From Streptomyces sp. LHD-70 (lineage in GTDB: Bacteria; Actinomycetota; Actinomycetes; Streptomycetales; Streptomycetaceae), in NCBI RefSeq assembly GCF_031157275.1, contig NZ_JAVIFW010000002.1:310001-374000 (forward strand): 64,000 nucleotides of DNA. The letters are read 5' to 3'. This document shows, in pieces, positions 16,790-25,952 of the stretch. Under the pieces are notes generated by a model that was not told the origin of the DNA, did no database searches, and saw only the letters and a list, made by a program, of their open reading frames with translations. Numbering within the stretch: the stretch's first letter is position 1; each line of letters begins with the position of its first letter. The position numbers and the translations under genes are program-made.

Positions 16790-17056
16790 GTGAGAAGCGA
16801 GGACATCCCCTTCGAGGGCGGCCCCCTGGACGGCCGGACCCTCCCCATCCTGCTCGGCCCGACCGGTCAGCCGTCGAAGCTGTACGAGGTCCCGGTGCCG
16901 GAGGCGGGGGGTGGGCCTCCGACGGTGCTGGTGTACCGGCGGGAGGCCGCGAGGTTCAGCCGGCGGCTCGGTCTTCCGCGAGGCTGGAAGTACGTGTACG
17001 ACCCGGAGGGGCGGGGATCCGGCGGGCTCAAGTGGCCGTGGTCCAAGCGCGGCTGA
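16790..17056 (+). CDS. Small conserved hypothetical protein
   Basis: Encodes 88 residues from a GTG at 16790, 10 bp after the TetR stop, so probably the same transcript. The sequence FEGGPLDGRTLPILLG, KLYEVPVPE and the terminal GWKYVYDPEGRG resemble the small beta-rich proteins of unknown function that contain the phrase F.GGPLDG and are common in actinomycetes and their phages. No cysteine pair, signal or membrane helix is present. I cannot assign a role. Confidence 0.6.
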   Translation: MRSEDIPFEGGPLDGRTLPILLGPTGQPSKLYEVPVPEAGGGPPTVLVYRREAARFSRRLGLPRGWKYVYDPEGRGSGGLKWPWSKRG

Positions 17057-17161
17057 ACTTCCCCGCTGTCAACGGCGCCGCACCGCTCCGCGCACACCCC
17101 GCCCGGCACGAGTGACCCCGTACCGCCACCAAGCCCCACCCGCCAGGTGAGCCGAGGACCA

Positions 17162-17191
17162 CCGCCGCATGCTCGCGGCGGAGGTGATGGT
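17162..17191 (+). promoter_or_regulatory. 5' leader hairpin at the ribosome binding site of the NlpC/P60 gene
   Basis: CCGCCGC (17162-17168), a 6-base loop and GCGGCGG (17175-17181) form a perfect 7-bp stem whose 3' arm runs into the Shine-Dalgarno GGAGG (17180-17184). The gap from the previous gene is 135 bp. Many actinobacterial NlpC/P60 and Rpf genes are preceded by a c-di-AMP (ydaO) riboswitch, and a stem hiding the ribosome site would fit an expression platform. I could not match the conserved ydaO core with confidence. Confidence 0.3.
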
Positions 17192-18346
17192 GTGTCAGGC
17201 AAGAGCATCGGCAGAGCCGTCTGCGCCGCGGCGGTGGTGGCGGGCCTGGTGAGTGGGCCCCAGGCCGCGGCTGCCCCCGGGCCCGGGGAGGGTTCCGTCG
17301 CGGGGCTCCTCGCGGATCTCCAGGAGCTGTACCGCAAGACGGAGCAGGCCACCGAGACGTACAACGCCACCGCGGAGAAGCTCAGGAAGCAGCGCGCGGA
17401 GGTGAAGAAGCTGGGCGCGGAGCTGACGAAGTCGCGTACCGCCCTGCACGACAGCCGCGCCGCCGCCGGCCGCCTCGCGCGGCAGCAGTACCAGGGCGAC
17501 AGCGAGCTCTCCCCGTATCTGAAGCTGCTGCTCGCCCGCGACCCGCGCCGCGTCCTCGACCAGGGCCACGTCGTGCGGCGCCTGGCGGCCGAGCGCGTCG
17601 AGACGGTCGGGCGGCTCGTCGACCGGGAGAAGCGGGCCGACGCGCTCGCCGCCCGCTCCCGGAAGGCCCTGGACGCCCAAGTCGCCCTGGCCGTACGGCA
17701 GAAGGAGGACCGGGACGAGGTGACGCGGCGCCTCAAGGACGTCGAGGAGATGCTCGCCGACCTCACCGCCGACGAGCTGGACGCGCTGCGCCGCCTGGAG
17801 GAGCAGGGCACCGCCGACGCCCAGCGCGACCTCCTCGACTCCGGCGCGCTCGGCGGCCCGCCCGGCGCACCGGCACGCACCCGCGCCCCCTCTCAGGCGG
17901 GCGCCGCCGCGATCCGGTACGCGGTGAAGCAGATCGGCAAGCCGTACGTGTGGGGCGCCGAGGGGCCGAAGTCCTTCGACTGCTCGGGGCTCACCTCGCG
18001 GGCCTGGCAGCGCGCGGGCCGGGACATCCCCCGCACCTCGCAGGAGCAGTGGGAGCAGTTGGAGCGCGTCCCGCTGCATCGACTGCGGCCCGGCGATCTG
18101 GTCGTGTACTTCCCCGAGGCCACGCATGTCGCCCTCTACCTGGGCGAGGGCAAGGTCGTACAGGCCCCGCGCCCCGGCTCCCGCGTCAAGGTCTCCCCGA
18201 TCGCGGCGAATCCGCTGCTCGGAGCGGTACGCCCGGATCCGGACGGCCGCCCCGTGTCCGAGTACCGCCCGCCCCGGCTCCCGGAAGGCGCGACGGAGGG
18301 CTCGGACCTCGGGTACAGCGAGACGACGGCACCGGACGCGGACTAG
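17192..18346 (+). CDS. Secreted NlpC/P60 peptidoglycan hydrolase with coiled coil
   Basis: Encodes 384 residues from a GTG at 17192. A signal peptide (AVCAAAVVAGLVSGPQAAAA) is followed by a long coiled coil (about 45-215, with EKLRKQRAEVKKLGAEL) and a C-terminal NlpC/P60 domain from about 235. Its catalytic residues are the Cys in KSFDCSGLTSRAW, the His in FPEATHVALYLG, and a polar third residue. Such enzymes cut D-Glu to diaminopimelate bonds in stem peptides, and the coiled coil keeps them inactive or docked, as in RipA-like proteins. A hairpin covers the ribosome binding site. Confidence 0.9.
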   Translation: MSGKSIGRAVCAAAVVAGLVSGPQAAAAPGPGEGSVAGLLADLQELYRKTEQATETYNATAEKLRKQRAEVKKLGAELTKSRTALHDSRAAAGRLARQQYQGDSELSPYLKLLLARDPRRVLDQGHVVRRLAAERVETVGRLVDREKRADALAARSRKALDAQVALAVRQKEDRDEVTRRLKDVEEMLADLTADELDALRRLEEQGTADAQRDLLDSGALGGPPGAPARTRAPSQAGAAAIRYAVKQIGKPYVWGAEGPKSFDCSGLTSRAWQRAGRDIPRTSQEQWEQLERVPLHRLRPGDLVVYFPEATHVALYLGEGKVVQAPRPGSRVKVSPIAANPLLGAVRPDPDGRPVSEYRPPRLPEGATEGSDLGYSETTAPDAD

Positions 18347-18413
18347 GTCGTGTCCGTAAGTCTCGCCTGCCCGGCCTCCGGGCGGACGACGGGACTTTAC
18401 GGCCACGACCTAG
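18343..18413. terminator. Long bidirectional terminator shared by two convergent genes
   Basis: CTAGGTCGTG-T-CCGTAA at 18343 pairs with TTACGG-C-CACGACCTAG ending at 18413, and an inner stem (GCCCGG / CCGGGC) extends it. Both arms include a stop codon: TAG of the NlpC gene at 18344-18346 on one strand and TAG of the monooxygenase gene (18410-18412) on the other. It should stop transcription from both sides. Confidence 0.85.
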
Positions 18414-19669
18414 GACCTCTCCGACACCGACCGCAGGTACGCGTCCGTCAGCTCGGGATCGTAGAGGTAAGTCTCGAAGTCGGACGGGTCGTCGAAGCCG
18501 TTGGCGATGCGGTGGGCCACCTCGGGGTGGTCCGTGGCCGAGGCGAGGAGGGCCACCGCGTGGGGCGGCAGCGGGGCCAGCATCGTGTTGGTCCAGCGCG
18601 TCGTGGGGCGGCCCACAGGCTCCCAGTAGCGGTCGAAGGTCGTGCGCATCCAGGCCTCGTCGAACGGCCTGTCGCCGTGTTCCAGGATCGAGGCGAGGTA
18701 CGAAGCGGCGCACTTGGCGGCCGAGTTGGCGCCCTGGCCGGTGATCGGGTCGTTGGTGACCACGGCGTCGCCGACGCCCAGGACCAGGCCGCCGGAGGGC
18801 AGCATGGCGACGGGGTTGCGTACGACGGGCGGGTAGCGGCCCGCCAACGTGCCGCCGCCGTCCGTGAGTTCGGCCTTGGTGGCGCGCGCGTACTCCCAGG
18901 GCGTGTGGCGCTCCATCAGGGACAGCGTCAGGGCGAGGTGCTCGGCCGGGTCGGCGACGCCGCGGAACGCGTCGACCGGGCCGCCCGGCACGCCCTCCCA
19001 GAACAGGATGTCGGCGCGGCCCGAGGTCGTCAGCGTCGGAATGACGATCAGCTCGCCCACCCCAGGCACCATGTTCAGCCGCACCTGCCCCGTCTCGGGC
19101 CCGTCGGGACGCGGGCCGAGGCCGTGCACGTACGAGGCGGCAAGGGAGCGCTGCGGCCTGGTGTACGGGGAGCGGGCCGGGTCGCGGTCGAAGAGGTCGA
19201 CGAGCTCGCCCTTGCCCGAGGCGACCAGGACCAGGTCGTACAGGCGGGAGAAGTAGTCGAGGTCGCCGACGGCGGCGCCGTGGATGACCAGCTGGCCGCC
19301 GCGCTGCGCGAAGGTGTCCAGCCAGCCGGCGATCTTCACGCGCTGGTCGACGGACTGGGCGACGCCGTCGAGCGGGCCGAGCCAGTCGACGGCGCGGTGG
19401 GCGGGGCCGGGGTCGTGGCTGTCGGGGGCGGCGACGGTGACGCCGAGCGCCTCGATGTCCGGGGCCCCGGACTCCCAGAAGTTCAGCTTCAGGTCCCGCT
19501 CGTGCCGCAGGGCCGTGCGGAAGAGGACCTGGGTCGACATGACCCGGCCCGCACGGATCTCGTCCGCCGTGCGGTGGGACATGAGGGTGACCTCGTAGCC
19601 CTGCGCCTGGAGTCCCAGGGCGAGTTGGAGACCGGACTGGCCGGCTCCGGCGATGAGTATCTTCCGCAT
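18410..19669 (-). CDS. FAD-dependent monooxygenase, styrene monooxygenase StyA-like
   Basis: Encodes 419 residues from the ATG at 19669. The N-terminus ILIAGAGQSGLQLALGLQ is the dinucleotide-binding GxGxxG fold, and GLVLGVGDAVVTNDPITGQG is the second flavin motif of group E (two-component) monooxygenases such as StyA. A StyA-type substrate-binding region lies between. These enzymes take reduced FAD from a separate reductase and epoxidise or hydroxylate aromatics; no reductase gene is adjacent. The gene follows cvnD by 56 bp on the same strand, so it may be the output gene of the conservon operon, as P450 or oxygenase genes often are. Confidence 0.82.
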   Translation of the reverse strand: MRKILIAGAGQSGLQLALGLQAQGYEVTLMSHRTADEIRAGRVMSTQVLFRTALRHERDLKLNFWESGAPDIEALGVTVAAPDSHDPGPAHRAVDWLGPLDGVAQSVDQRVKIAGWLDTFAQRGGQLVIHGAAVGDLDYFSRLYDLVLVASGKGELVDLFDRDPARSPYTRPQRSLAASYVHGLGPRPDGPETGQVRLNMVPGVGELIVIPTLTTSGRADILFWEGVPGGPVDAFRGVADPAEHLALTLSLMERHTPWEYARATKAELTDGGGTLAGRYPPVVRNPVAMLPSGGLVLGVGDAVVTNDPITGQGANSAAKCAASYLASILEHGDRPFDEAWMRTTFDRYWEPVGRPTTRWTNTMLAPLPPHAVALLASATDHPEVAHRIANGFDDPSDFETYLYDPELTDAYLRSVSERS

Positions 19670-19725
19670 GCGGTGGTCTCGCTCTCCTGTGCGGCGGCGG
19701 CCTCCCGGGGCCGCGAGCGGTACGG

Positions 19726-20361
19726 CTACTCCGGGGCGGTGTCGCAGGCGTGCCGCACGAGGGTGAGCAGCGTCTCCACGACGCTGATCCGGCGGCGCGC
19801 GTCCATGACCAGGACCGGCACATGGGCGGGCACGTCGAGCGCCTCGCGCACCTCGTCGGCCTCGAACCGGTCGGAGCCGTCGAAGTGGTTGACGGCCACC
19901 ACGTACGGCAGTCCGCAGCCCTCCACGTAGTCCAGGGCCGGGAAGCAGTCGTCGAGGCGGCGGGTGTCGGCGAGCACGACCACGCCGATCGCGCCGCGCA
20001 CCAGGTCGTCCCACATGAACCAGAAGCGGGCCTGGCCGGGCGTGCCGAAGAGGTACAGGACGAGGTCGTCGTCGAGCGTGATCCGGCCGAAGTCCATGGC
20101 GACCGTGGTCGTGGCCTTCTGCGGGACCGGGCCCAGATCGTCGTCCCCGGTGCCGGCGCTGGCCTCGGTCATCAGGGACTCGGTGCGCAGCGGGCTGATC
20201 TCGGAGACGGCGCCGACGAGGGTGGTCTTGCCCGCGCCGAAGCCGCCCGCGACCACGATCTTCGTGGCGATGGGTGCGCGGCTGAGGTCGGACTGCCAGG
20301 GCTGCAGGTCTTCTTCGGTTTCCTCGGCTGCGGTGAGCGAGTCAGAGACGGCGGAGTCCAC
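19726..20361 (-). CDS. cvnD: Conservon GTP-binding protein (CvnD type)
   Basis: Encodes 211 residues from a GTG at 20361. GGFGAGKTTLVGAVSEI is the P-loop, LYLFGTPGQARFWFMWDDL the switch II region with DTPGQ replaced by GTPGQ, and VAVNHFDGSDRF the base-recognition NHFD in place of NKxD. These substitutions are usual in the actinobacterial Ras-like conservon ATP/GTP-binding proteins. It is the last member of a four-gene relay (CvnA-D) that works at the membrane somewhat like a eukaryotic G-protein complex. Its start overlaps the end of cvnC by 20 bp. Confidence 0.93.
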   Translation of the reverse strand: MDSAVSDSLTAAEETEEDLQPWQSDLSRAPIATKIVVAGGFGAGKTTLVGAVSEISPLRTESLMTEASAGTGDDDLGPVPQKATTTVAMDFGRITLDDDLVLYLFGTPGQARFWFMWDDLVRGAIGVVVLADTRRLDDCFPALDYVEGCGLPYVVAVNHFDGSDRFEADEVREALDVPAHVPVLVMDARRRISVVETLLTLVRHACDTAPE

Positions 20362-20749
20362 CCAGCACCCTTTCGAGCAGTGCGCGGTCCGGCTGCCCGG
20401 GGCCGTGCCCGGTGCCGTAGACCCGGACCCTTCCCTGGTCGGCCAGGTCGCTGAGGAGGACGCGGACCACGCCGAGCGGCATCTTCAGGAGCGCGGAGAT
20501 CTCGGCGACGGTGCGCATCCTGCGGCACACGTCGACGATCGCCCGCATCTCGGGCACACCCCGGCCGCGCGGCGCCACGGCCGGCCGCTCCTCGGCCCCC
20601 GGCGCCTGGCTCGCGGCGACGAAGGTCTCGACGAGCAGGACGTGCGCGAAGCGCGTACGGCCGCCGGTGAGCGAGTACGGGCGGACCCGCGCGGGCCTGC
20701 GTCCCCGGCCGCGCACCGGCAGCTGCGCGGCGGCGCCCGGGGCGGTCAC
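20342..20749 (-). CDS. cvnC: Conservon DUF742 protein (CvnC type)
   Basis: Encodes 135 residues from a GTG at 20749. RVRPYSLTGGRTRFAHVLLVETFVA and CRRMRTVAEISALLKMPLGVVRVLLSDLADQGRV are the two parts of DUF742, a winged-helix-like domain found only in actinobacterial conservons. A longer than usual Ala/Pro insert separates them. It is thought to bridge the roadblock protein and the small GTPase. It overlaps cvnB by 4 bp (GTGA) and cvnD by 20 bp. Confidence 0.93.
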   Translation of the reverse strand: MTAPGAAAQLPVRGRGRRPARVRPYSLTGGRTRFAHVLLVETFVAASQAPGAEERPAVAPRGRGVPEMRAIVDVCRRMRTVAEISALLKMPLGVVRVLLSDLADQGRVRVYGTGHGPGQPDRALLERVLGGLRRL

Positions 20750-21237
20750 CGTCCGGTCTCCATCGACTGCCGCAGCTCGCTGCGGAGTTCGGGGGTCAGG
20801 ACGTGTCCGGCGCGGCCCACGAAGAGCGCCATGTGGTACGCGGCGACGCTGATGTCGCAGTCCGGCGCGGCGTGCACCCCGAGCAGCGAGCCGTCACTGA
20901 TCGCCATCACACAGAGGCTGCCCTCGTCCATGGCGACCACGGTCTGCTTGATGCCACCGCCGTCCATCAGCTTCGCGGCCCCGATGGTGAGGCTGCCGAT
21001 GCCGGAGACGATCGTGGCCAGGTCGGCGCTCGACCCCTTCGGCCCGGCGGCGGTCCGCGGCTCCTGGGCCGCGGCGTTCACCTCCGGGTCGGAGGAGAGC
21101 AGCAGCAGCCCGTCGGACGAGACCACGGCCACCGAGAGCAGTCCGGGCACCTCCCGGACCAGGTTGTCGAGCAGCCAGTGCAGGTTCTGGGCTTCGCTGC
21201 TGAGACGGTACGCGCGGGACGTACTGGGAGCGGTCAA
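20746..21237 (-). CDS. cvnB: Conservon roadblock/LC7 protein (CvnB type)
   Basis: Encodes 163 residues. The start is a TTG at 21237 overlapping the cvnA stop (TTGA), so translation is coupled. [29 protein letters not shown] and the glycine-rich [17 protein letters not shown] are hallmarks of the roadblock/LC7 fold, which acts as a GTPase-activating or scaffold partner for the CvnD GTPase. Some family members have shorter C-termini; the last 20 residues ([14 protein letters not shown]) are an added helix. Confidence 0.93.
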   Translation of the reverse strand: MTAPSTSRAYRLSSEAQNLHWLLDNLVREVPGLLSVAVVSSDGLLLLSSDPEVNAAAQEPRTAAGPKGSSADLATIVSGIGSLTIGAAKLMDGGGIKQTVVAMDEGSLCVMAISDGSLLGVHAAPDCDISVAAYHMALFVGRAGHVLTPELRSELRQSMETGR

Positions 21238-24200
21238 CTGCGGGCCTCCTCGGCTGGGTCCCCCTGATCGGTCCGGGTCGCCCGGTCGGGCACCTCCCCG
21301 GGGGTCACGTCGTCACCGGCTTCGGACCGGGTGGTCCGCTCGGCGAGTTCGGCCTGTACGTCTCGGCGGCCGGAGTGGGCTCCCCGGTGGAAGCTGCCGA
21401 GCCTGCGGCGCAGCTCCTCCGGGTCGACGGAGCTGCGGCGGGCCACGGGTTCGGGGGCGGGCCCGGTGGCCTTGGGCGTGCGCACGGGCAGCCCCGTCTC
21501 GGTGGTGCGCTCCCGCTGCGGCAGGGCCTCGCGCACCTCGCGCCTGGCCTGCTGCGGGACGACTTGGGCGTCGGCTTGGGCGTCGGCTTGGGCGTCGGCG
21601 GCCCGCTCGTGCCGCTCGTCCGCCTCGGGCGCGAGCACGGACTCGCTCGCGGGGGCGGGGAGAGGCTCGAGGTCACCGTCCGCCAACTCGGCTTCTGCGC
21701 CCAGGAGTTCACGGTCGGCCTCGGCCTCCGGGGAGAAGGCGTCGACACCGAGCGCGGCGGCGAGGGTGAGGGGGGCCGGGGCGGACTGGGGGTCGGGGGC
21801 GGGCTCGGAGGCGGGCTCGGGGTCGGGCTCGGAAGCGGCCTCGGGCTCGGGCTCGGAAGCGGCCTCGGGCTCGGGCTCGGGGGCGAGTTCGGAGGCGGGC
21901 TCGGGGTCGAGTGCGTGCTCCGGCTCCGGCTCGGGCTCGGAGGCGGCCTCGGGCTCGGGGTCGAGCGCGTGCTCGGGCTCGGGTTCGGGGGCCTGCTCAA
22001 GCTTGGGCTCGGGGGCGTGCTCCGGCTCGGGCTCGGTGGCCGGTTCCGGCTCGGCTCCGGGGGCCTGCTCAGGCTCGGGCTCGGGCTCGGCGTCGAGTTC
22101 CGGCTCGGCCTCGGGGGCCTGCTCGGGCTCGGGGGCGAGGTCCAGCTCGTGCTCGGAGTCGGACTCCAGCTCGGGCTCTTCGTCCCGCTCGGAGCCGATG
22201 GCTTCGGAAGCCTCCGCCTCCGGCACCCCTGCCGACTCCTCGTCCGCCTCATGGTCCGTGGCCGCACCCGGCTCCGCCGCGACCGCCAGCTCGTCGAAGG
22301 CCCGCTCGGCGGCGCGGATGAACGGGTCGACCGCCGCCTCCGGCTCCTCGGACTCCTCCGCCGCGTCCGGCTCCTCCGGCTCCTCAGTCGAACGCCGGTC
22401 CAGGACATTGGAGTTGACCTCGGCCTCGGCACCGGGCAGATGCACCTGCGGCACCGCGGCGACCGCGGCCGCCTGCTGCGGGGAAGCCTCGGCCGGCGCG
22501 GCGGCGAGGATCGACGTGGGCAGGACCACGAGCGCCGCGAGCCCGCCCTGCTTCTGCTCGCGCAGCTCGACCTTCAGTCCGTGCCGGGCGGCGAGCCGGG
22601 CCACGACGTAGAGGCCGAGCCCGAGCCCCTCGGACCCGGCGCCCTCCGCGTCGGCGGGCGTCGGCTCGTACGGCTGCAGCGGGTCGAACTCCGCGAGGCG
22701 GGCGTTGAGTTCGCGCAGGCGCTCCTCGGGCAGGCCGATGCCCTCGTCGCGTACGGAGAGCATCACGTCGCCGCTCTCCAGGAGCCAGCCGGAGGCCTCG
22801 ACGGCGGCGTCCGGCGGGGAGAACGTGGTGGCGTTCTCCAGGAGTTCGGCGACCAGGTGGCTGATGTCGTCGGCCGTGGAGCCCGCGAGGTGGGTGTGCG
22901 GCGGCAGGGACGCGATCCGGACCCGGTCGTACGCGTCGATCTCGCTGACCGCGGCCCGCAGCACGTCGACCAGCGGCACCGGTCCCGGGTGGCTGTCGCG
23001 GTGCTCGGCGCCCGCGAGGACCAGGAGGTTCTCGCTGTGGCGGCGCATGACCGTGGCGAAGTGGTCGAGCTTGAAGAGCGTGCCGAGACGGTCGGGGTCC
23101 TGCTCGCGCTCCTCCAGGTTCTCGATGACGCCGAGTTGGCGCTCCACGAGGGTGAGGTTGCGCAGGGCGAGCTGGACGACGGTGCCGTCGCCGTCCTTGC
23201 TCGCGCGCTCGGCCGCGGCGAGCGCCTCGTCGAGCTGCTCGCGCAGCTCCTCGCGCTCGTCGGCCAGCTTCTCGCGCTGCCCGACGAGGTGCTTGCGGTC
23301 GCCCTCCAGGAAGGTGAGCCGCTCCTGGAGGCGCTGGGTATGCGTGTGCAGGGTGTTGACGGAGCGGACGACGGCGGCGAACTCGTCGTTGCGGCCGGTG
23401 AAGCGGATCGGCTCGTCCGCGGCCGGGGTCTCGGCGAGCCGGGCGGAGCCGAGCCGGAGGACGGCGAGCGGGCGGGTCAGCGTACGGGCGACGCCGGTGG
23501 CGATGCCGACGGCGAGAAGGAGCAGGACGCCGACGAGGGCGATGCGCACTTCGAGGGCGGTGACGTCGTCGTCGCGGAGCGCGGAGAGGCTCTCGATACG
23601 GTCGGCGCCCAGGGTGTTCTCGACGCTGCGCAGCTGCTCGACGCGGGCGGAGAGCGCGGCCTCCACCCGCCGCCGGTCGTAGCGGAGTTCCGCGGCGGAG
23701 AGCGTCGGCTGGTCGGTGAGCCGGGCCAGGTACCGCTCGGCGGTGACGACGTCGGGCCCGGTGACGGTGGAGCCGAGCTTGGCCCGGTCGGTGTCGGGTG
23801 CGGCGCGCTCGAAGTCGGTACGGGCGGCCTGCTCGCTGACCCTGGCCTGCTGCGCGGCGGCCACGAGGGCGTTGCGGTTGCGGGAGTTGGTGCTGGCGGC
23901 GGTCTGCGGGCGGCCGGTGACCGGGTCGATGCCGGTGGCCGGGTCGCGGGGCGTGGCGAGGGCGGCGAGCAGCAGGCCGCGGGTGGCGCCGGCCTGCTCG
24001 ACGGCGCGGTCGAGGTCGGCGAGCGCGCGGGCGCCGGAGCCGGCGCGGGGCGGCATCTTCTCGGCCAGGTCCTCGACGAGGGCGTGCAGTTCGCCGATGG
24101 CCTTGCTGTAGGCGTCGTGCGCGTCGAGGGCGGTGCCGCGGCCTTCGGTGGCGGAGCGGCGGACCGCTTCGAGGGCGTCGAGATCCTTGCGGAGTGCGGC

Positions 24201-24713
24201 GGGCGCCTCGGCGCGGACTTCCTTGATGCGGCGGTCGACGCTGCCGCGGCCCTCGGTGAGGGCGCTGCGCGCGGCGGGGTCGTCGGGGCGGCCGGCGGCG
24301 ATGTGGGTGGTGACCTCGTCGCGTTCGTCGGCGAGGGCGTGGGCCAGGGTGACCGCGCTCTTGGTGAGTTCGGCGAGCGTGACGAGTTCCTGGGACTCGG
24401 CGAGCTGCGCGGAGGCGGCGGTGATGCCAGGGGCGCCCGCGCCCGCGACGGTGGCGGCGACCACGGCGACGGCCACGACCAGGCGGTTGCGCACCCGCTT
24501 GCGGCGGCCCGCGGGGGCGGCGTCGGGCAGCGGCCGCTCGGTGGCGGTGCCCGGCCCCGTGACGCCTTCGCCCGTGGCGGTGCCCGCCCCCGTGGCGGTG
24601 CCCTCAGGAGTGTCGGCGCGCGCCTCGGAGGTCGCGCCCTCGGCGTTCTCGGGCCGCTGCGCGGCCTTGTCGCCCTTGCCCCGAGGCCGCTTCATCTGCA
24701 CCGGTGCTCGCAT
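21234..24713 (-). CDS. cvnA: Conservon sensor histidine kinase-like protein (CvnA type) with long acidic repeat tail
   Basis: Encodes 1159 residues. Order: a low-complexity start, first membrane helix (about 77-100), a nitrate-sensing-like (NIT) extracellular domain (about 105-385), a second helix ([18 protein letters not shown]), HAMP, a coiled coil, and a HATPase domain with [16 protein letters not shown] (N box), DEGIGLPEE (G1) and GLGLGLYVV (G2). The canonical phosphoacceptor HELRTP motif is absent, as is normal for CvnA. After the ATPase domain come roughly 350 residues rich in Glu, Pro and Ala, with dipeptide repeats (EPEPEP, ASEPEP) at about 820-1010. An ATG at 24695 is an alternative start. 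Confidence 0.92.
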   Translation of the reverse strand: MRAPVQMKRPRGKGDKAAQRPENAEGATSEARADTPEGTATGAGTATGEGVTGPGTATERPLPDAAPAGRRKRVRNRLVVAVAVVAATVAGAGAPGITAASAQLAESQELVTLAELTKSAVTLAHALADERDEVTTHIAAGRPDDPAARSALTEGRGSVDRRIKEVRAEAPAALRKDLDALEAVRRSATEGRGTALDAHDAYSKAIGELHALVEDLAEKMPPRAGSGARALADLDRAVEQAGATRGLLLAALATPRDPATGIDPVTGRPQTAASTNSRNRNALVAAAQQARVSEQAARTDFERAAPDTDRAKLGSTVTGPDVVTAERYLARLTDQPTLSAAELRYDRRRVEAALSARVEQLRSVENTLGADRIESLSALRDDDVTALEVRIALVGVLLLLAVGIATGVARTLTRPLAVLRLGSARLAETPAADEPIRFTGRNDEFAAVVRSVNTLHTHTQRLQERLTFLEGDRKHLVGQREKLADEREELREQLDEALAAAERASKDGDGTVVQLALRNLTLVERQLGVIENLEEREQDPDRLGTLFKLDHFATVMRRHSENLLVLAGAEHRDSHPGPVPLVDVLRAAVSEIDAYDRVRIASLPPHTHLAGSTADDISHLVAELLENATTFSPPDAAVEASGWLLESGDVMLSVRDEGIGLPEERLRELNARLAEFDPLQPYEPTPADAEGAGSEGLGLGLYVVARLAARHGLKVELREQKQGGLAALVVLPTSILAAAPAEASPQQAAAVAAVPQVHLPGAEAEVNSNVLDRRSTEEPEEPDAAEESEEPEAAVDPFIRAAERAFDELAVAAEPGAATDHEADEESAGVPEAEASEAIGSERDEEPELESDSEHELDLAPEPEQAPEAEPELDAEPEPEPEQAPGAEPEPATEPEPEHAPEPKLEQAPEPEPEHALDPEPEAASEPEPEPEHALDPEPASELAPEPEPEAASEPEPEAASEPDPEPASEPAPDPQSAPAPLTLAAALGVDAFSPEAEADRELLGAEAELADGDLEPLPAPASESVLAPEADERHERAADAQADAQADAQVVPQQARREVREALPQRERTTETGLPVRTPKATGPAPEPVARRSSVDPEELRRRLGSFHRGAHSGRRDVQAELAERTTRSEAGDDVTPGEVPDRATRTDQGDPAEEARS
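21780..22165. repeat. Imperfect EP-dipeptide coding repeats in cvnA
   Basis: Several dozen copies of a six-base GGCTCG/GCCTCG-type unit (Glu-Pro or Glu-Ala codons on the minus strand) with longer repeated blocks such as GAGGCGGCCTCGGGCTCGGG occupy the tail of cvnA. It is coding in frame throughout. Slippage here would alter the length of the acidic tail without disturbing the catalytic domain. Confidence 0.8.
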
Positions 24714-25050
24714 TCTTGAAGTTCTCGTTCCTCACCGGGGGCACAAGTGACGACGGGTCAACACAGGCCCCTCTGGTACGGCTCATGACCATTCCAGTGC
24801 GGTTGAGCAGTGGTCGCCCATCCTCCGCCGGGCCACCCGAAGGAGTGAACATCGACCGGAGTGCCCCGGCAAGTTCCTCTGGCACACGCATCGACCGCAC
24901 GCGGAGCGCCGGTTGGACGGGCCGGGCCCGCTTTGGCAGGATGCCCCGCCGCTCGCTGCCCGGAGGCTATCAATCCCGGGAAAACCCGGCGTCGGGGCCG
25001 CCGTATCCGCCCAAGTCCCGGTGTGTGCAGAGCTCGTGCAGACTGGCCGC
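24714..25050. other. Intergenic region between cvnA and the PP2C-like gene
   Basis: 337 bp with no convincing gene, divergent on both sides. On the plus strand TTGGAC (24913-24918) and CAGGAT (24937-24942), 18 bp apart, could be a promoter for the PP2C-like gene, and CAGACT sits 6 bases before that gene's ATG as a second, leaderless-type promoter. I found no clear ribosome site for cvnA and no strong palindrome. Confidence 0.4.
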
Positions 25051-25896
25051 ATGCGCATCGAACTGGCCACGGAGCCCGGCGACCCGGGGCGCCCCAACGA
25101 GGACTACGCGTCGGTCGCGCTCCCCGCGTCCGGCAAGGGCGGAACGCTGGTGCTGCTCGACGGGGTCACGCCGCCCGCGGACGACTACGGCTGTCTGCAT
25201 TCCGTCCCCTGGTTCACCGCCCGGCTCGGCGGGGCGCTGAGTGAACTGTCCGGTTCGCGGCGAGATCTGAGCTTGCGGGAGGTCCTGGGCGCGGCCATCG
25301 CGCGTACCGCCGAAGCGCACCGGCCAACCTGTGACCTTTCTCACTCCCGTACGCCCCAGGCTACGGTGGTGCTCGTGCGGTGGGACGAGGAGCGGGTCGA
25401 GCATCTCGTCCTGTCCGACTCGGCGTTGCTCGTGGAGGCGGCCGACGGCACGGTCCGCGCGGTCCTCGACGAGCGCCTCGCCGCCCTGCCCCCGGAGATC
25501 GACCGGCTGCGCGCGGCCGTACGCGCCCTGCCGGACGGCTCGCCCGAACGGGCCGCGGCGGCACGGGAGTACGTCGCCGGGGTCGAGGCGCTGCGGAACG
25601 CGGAGGGCGGGTTCTTCACGGCGGCGGCCGACCCGGACGTGGCCCGGCGCGCGGTGTGCGGGACGCGGCCGCGCGCCGAGGTGCGCGGCGTGGCGGCCCT
25701 GACGGACGGGGCGACGCGCTGGGTGGACCGGTTCGGCGCGGGCACGTGGACGGAGTGCGTGGCGCTGCTGCGCAAGGCGGGCCCGCAGGAGCTGATCGAC
25801 CGCGTCCGCGCGCTGGAGTCCGGACAGCGGTCCGGCCCGTCGGCCCCGCGCGGCAAGGTGCACGACGACGCGGCGGTGGTGTTCGTGGAGCTGTAG
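25051..25896 (+). CDS. PP2C-like phosphatase family protein
   Basis: Encodes 281 residues from the ATG at 25051. NEDYASV, LVLLDGVTPP, ATVVLVRWDEERVEHLVLSD, GVAALTDGATRW and the final KVHDDAAVVFVEL follow the order of metal-binding aspartates in PP2C/SpoIIE-type phosphatases (D-G near the N-terminus, D-G in the middle, D-D at the end). The fold is shorter and more divergent than PrpC/PstP, so activity should be checked. It may reverse Ser/Thr phosphorylation. It is cytoplasmic, alone, and its C-terminus is 56 bp from a convergent MarR gene. Confidence 0.65.
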   Translation: MRIELATEPGDPGRPNEDYASVALPASGKGGTLVLLDGVTPPADDYGCLHSVPWFTARLGGALSELSGSRRDLSLREVLGAAIARTAEAHRPTCDLSHSRTPQATVVLVRWDEERVEHLVLSDSALLVEAADGTVRAVLDERLAALPPEIDRLRAAVRALPDGSPERAAAAREYVAGVEALRNAEGGFFTAAADPDVARRAVCGTRPRAEVRGVAALTDGATRWVDRFGAGTWTECVALLRKAGPQELIDRVRALESGQRSGPSAPRGKVHDDAAVVFVEL

Positions 25897-25952
25897 GCGA
25901 CCGGCCGGAGCCGTACCGGGGGCCAGGGCCCGCACATATGGGGAGACGGGCC

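Noticed and set aside
21375..24719. Long plus-strand open frame opposite cvnA (1114 codons, Leu-Gly repeats)
   Set aside because: The Leu-Gly repeats are just the reverse complement of the Glu-Pro codons of the cvnA tail. No independent evidence for translation.
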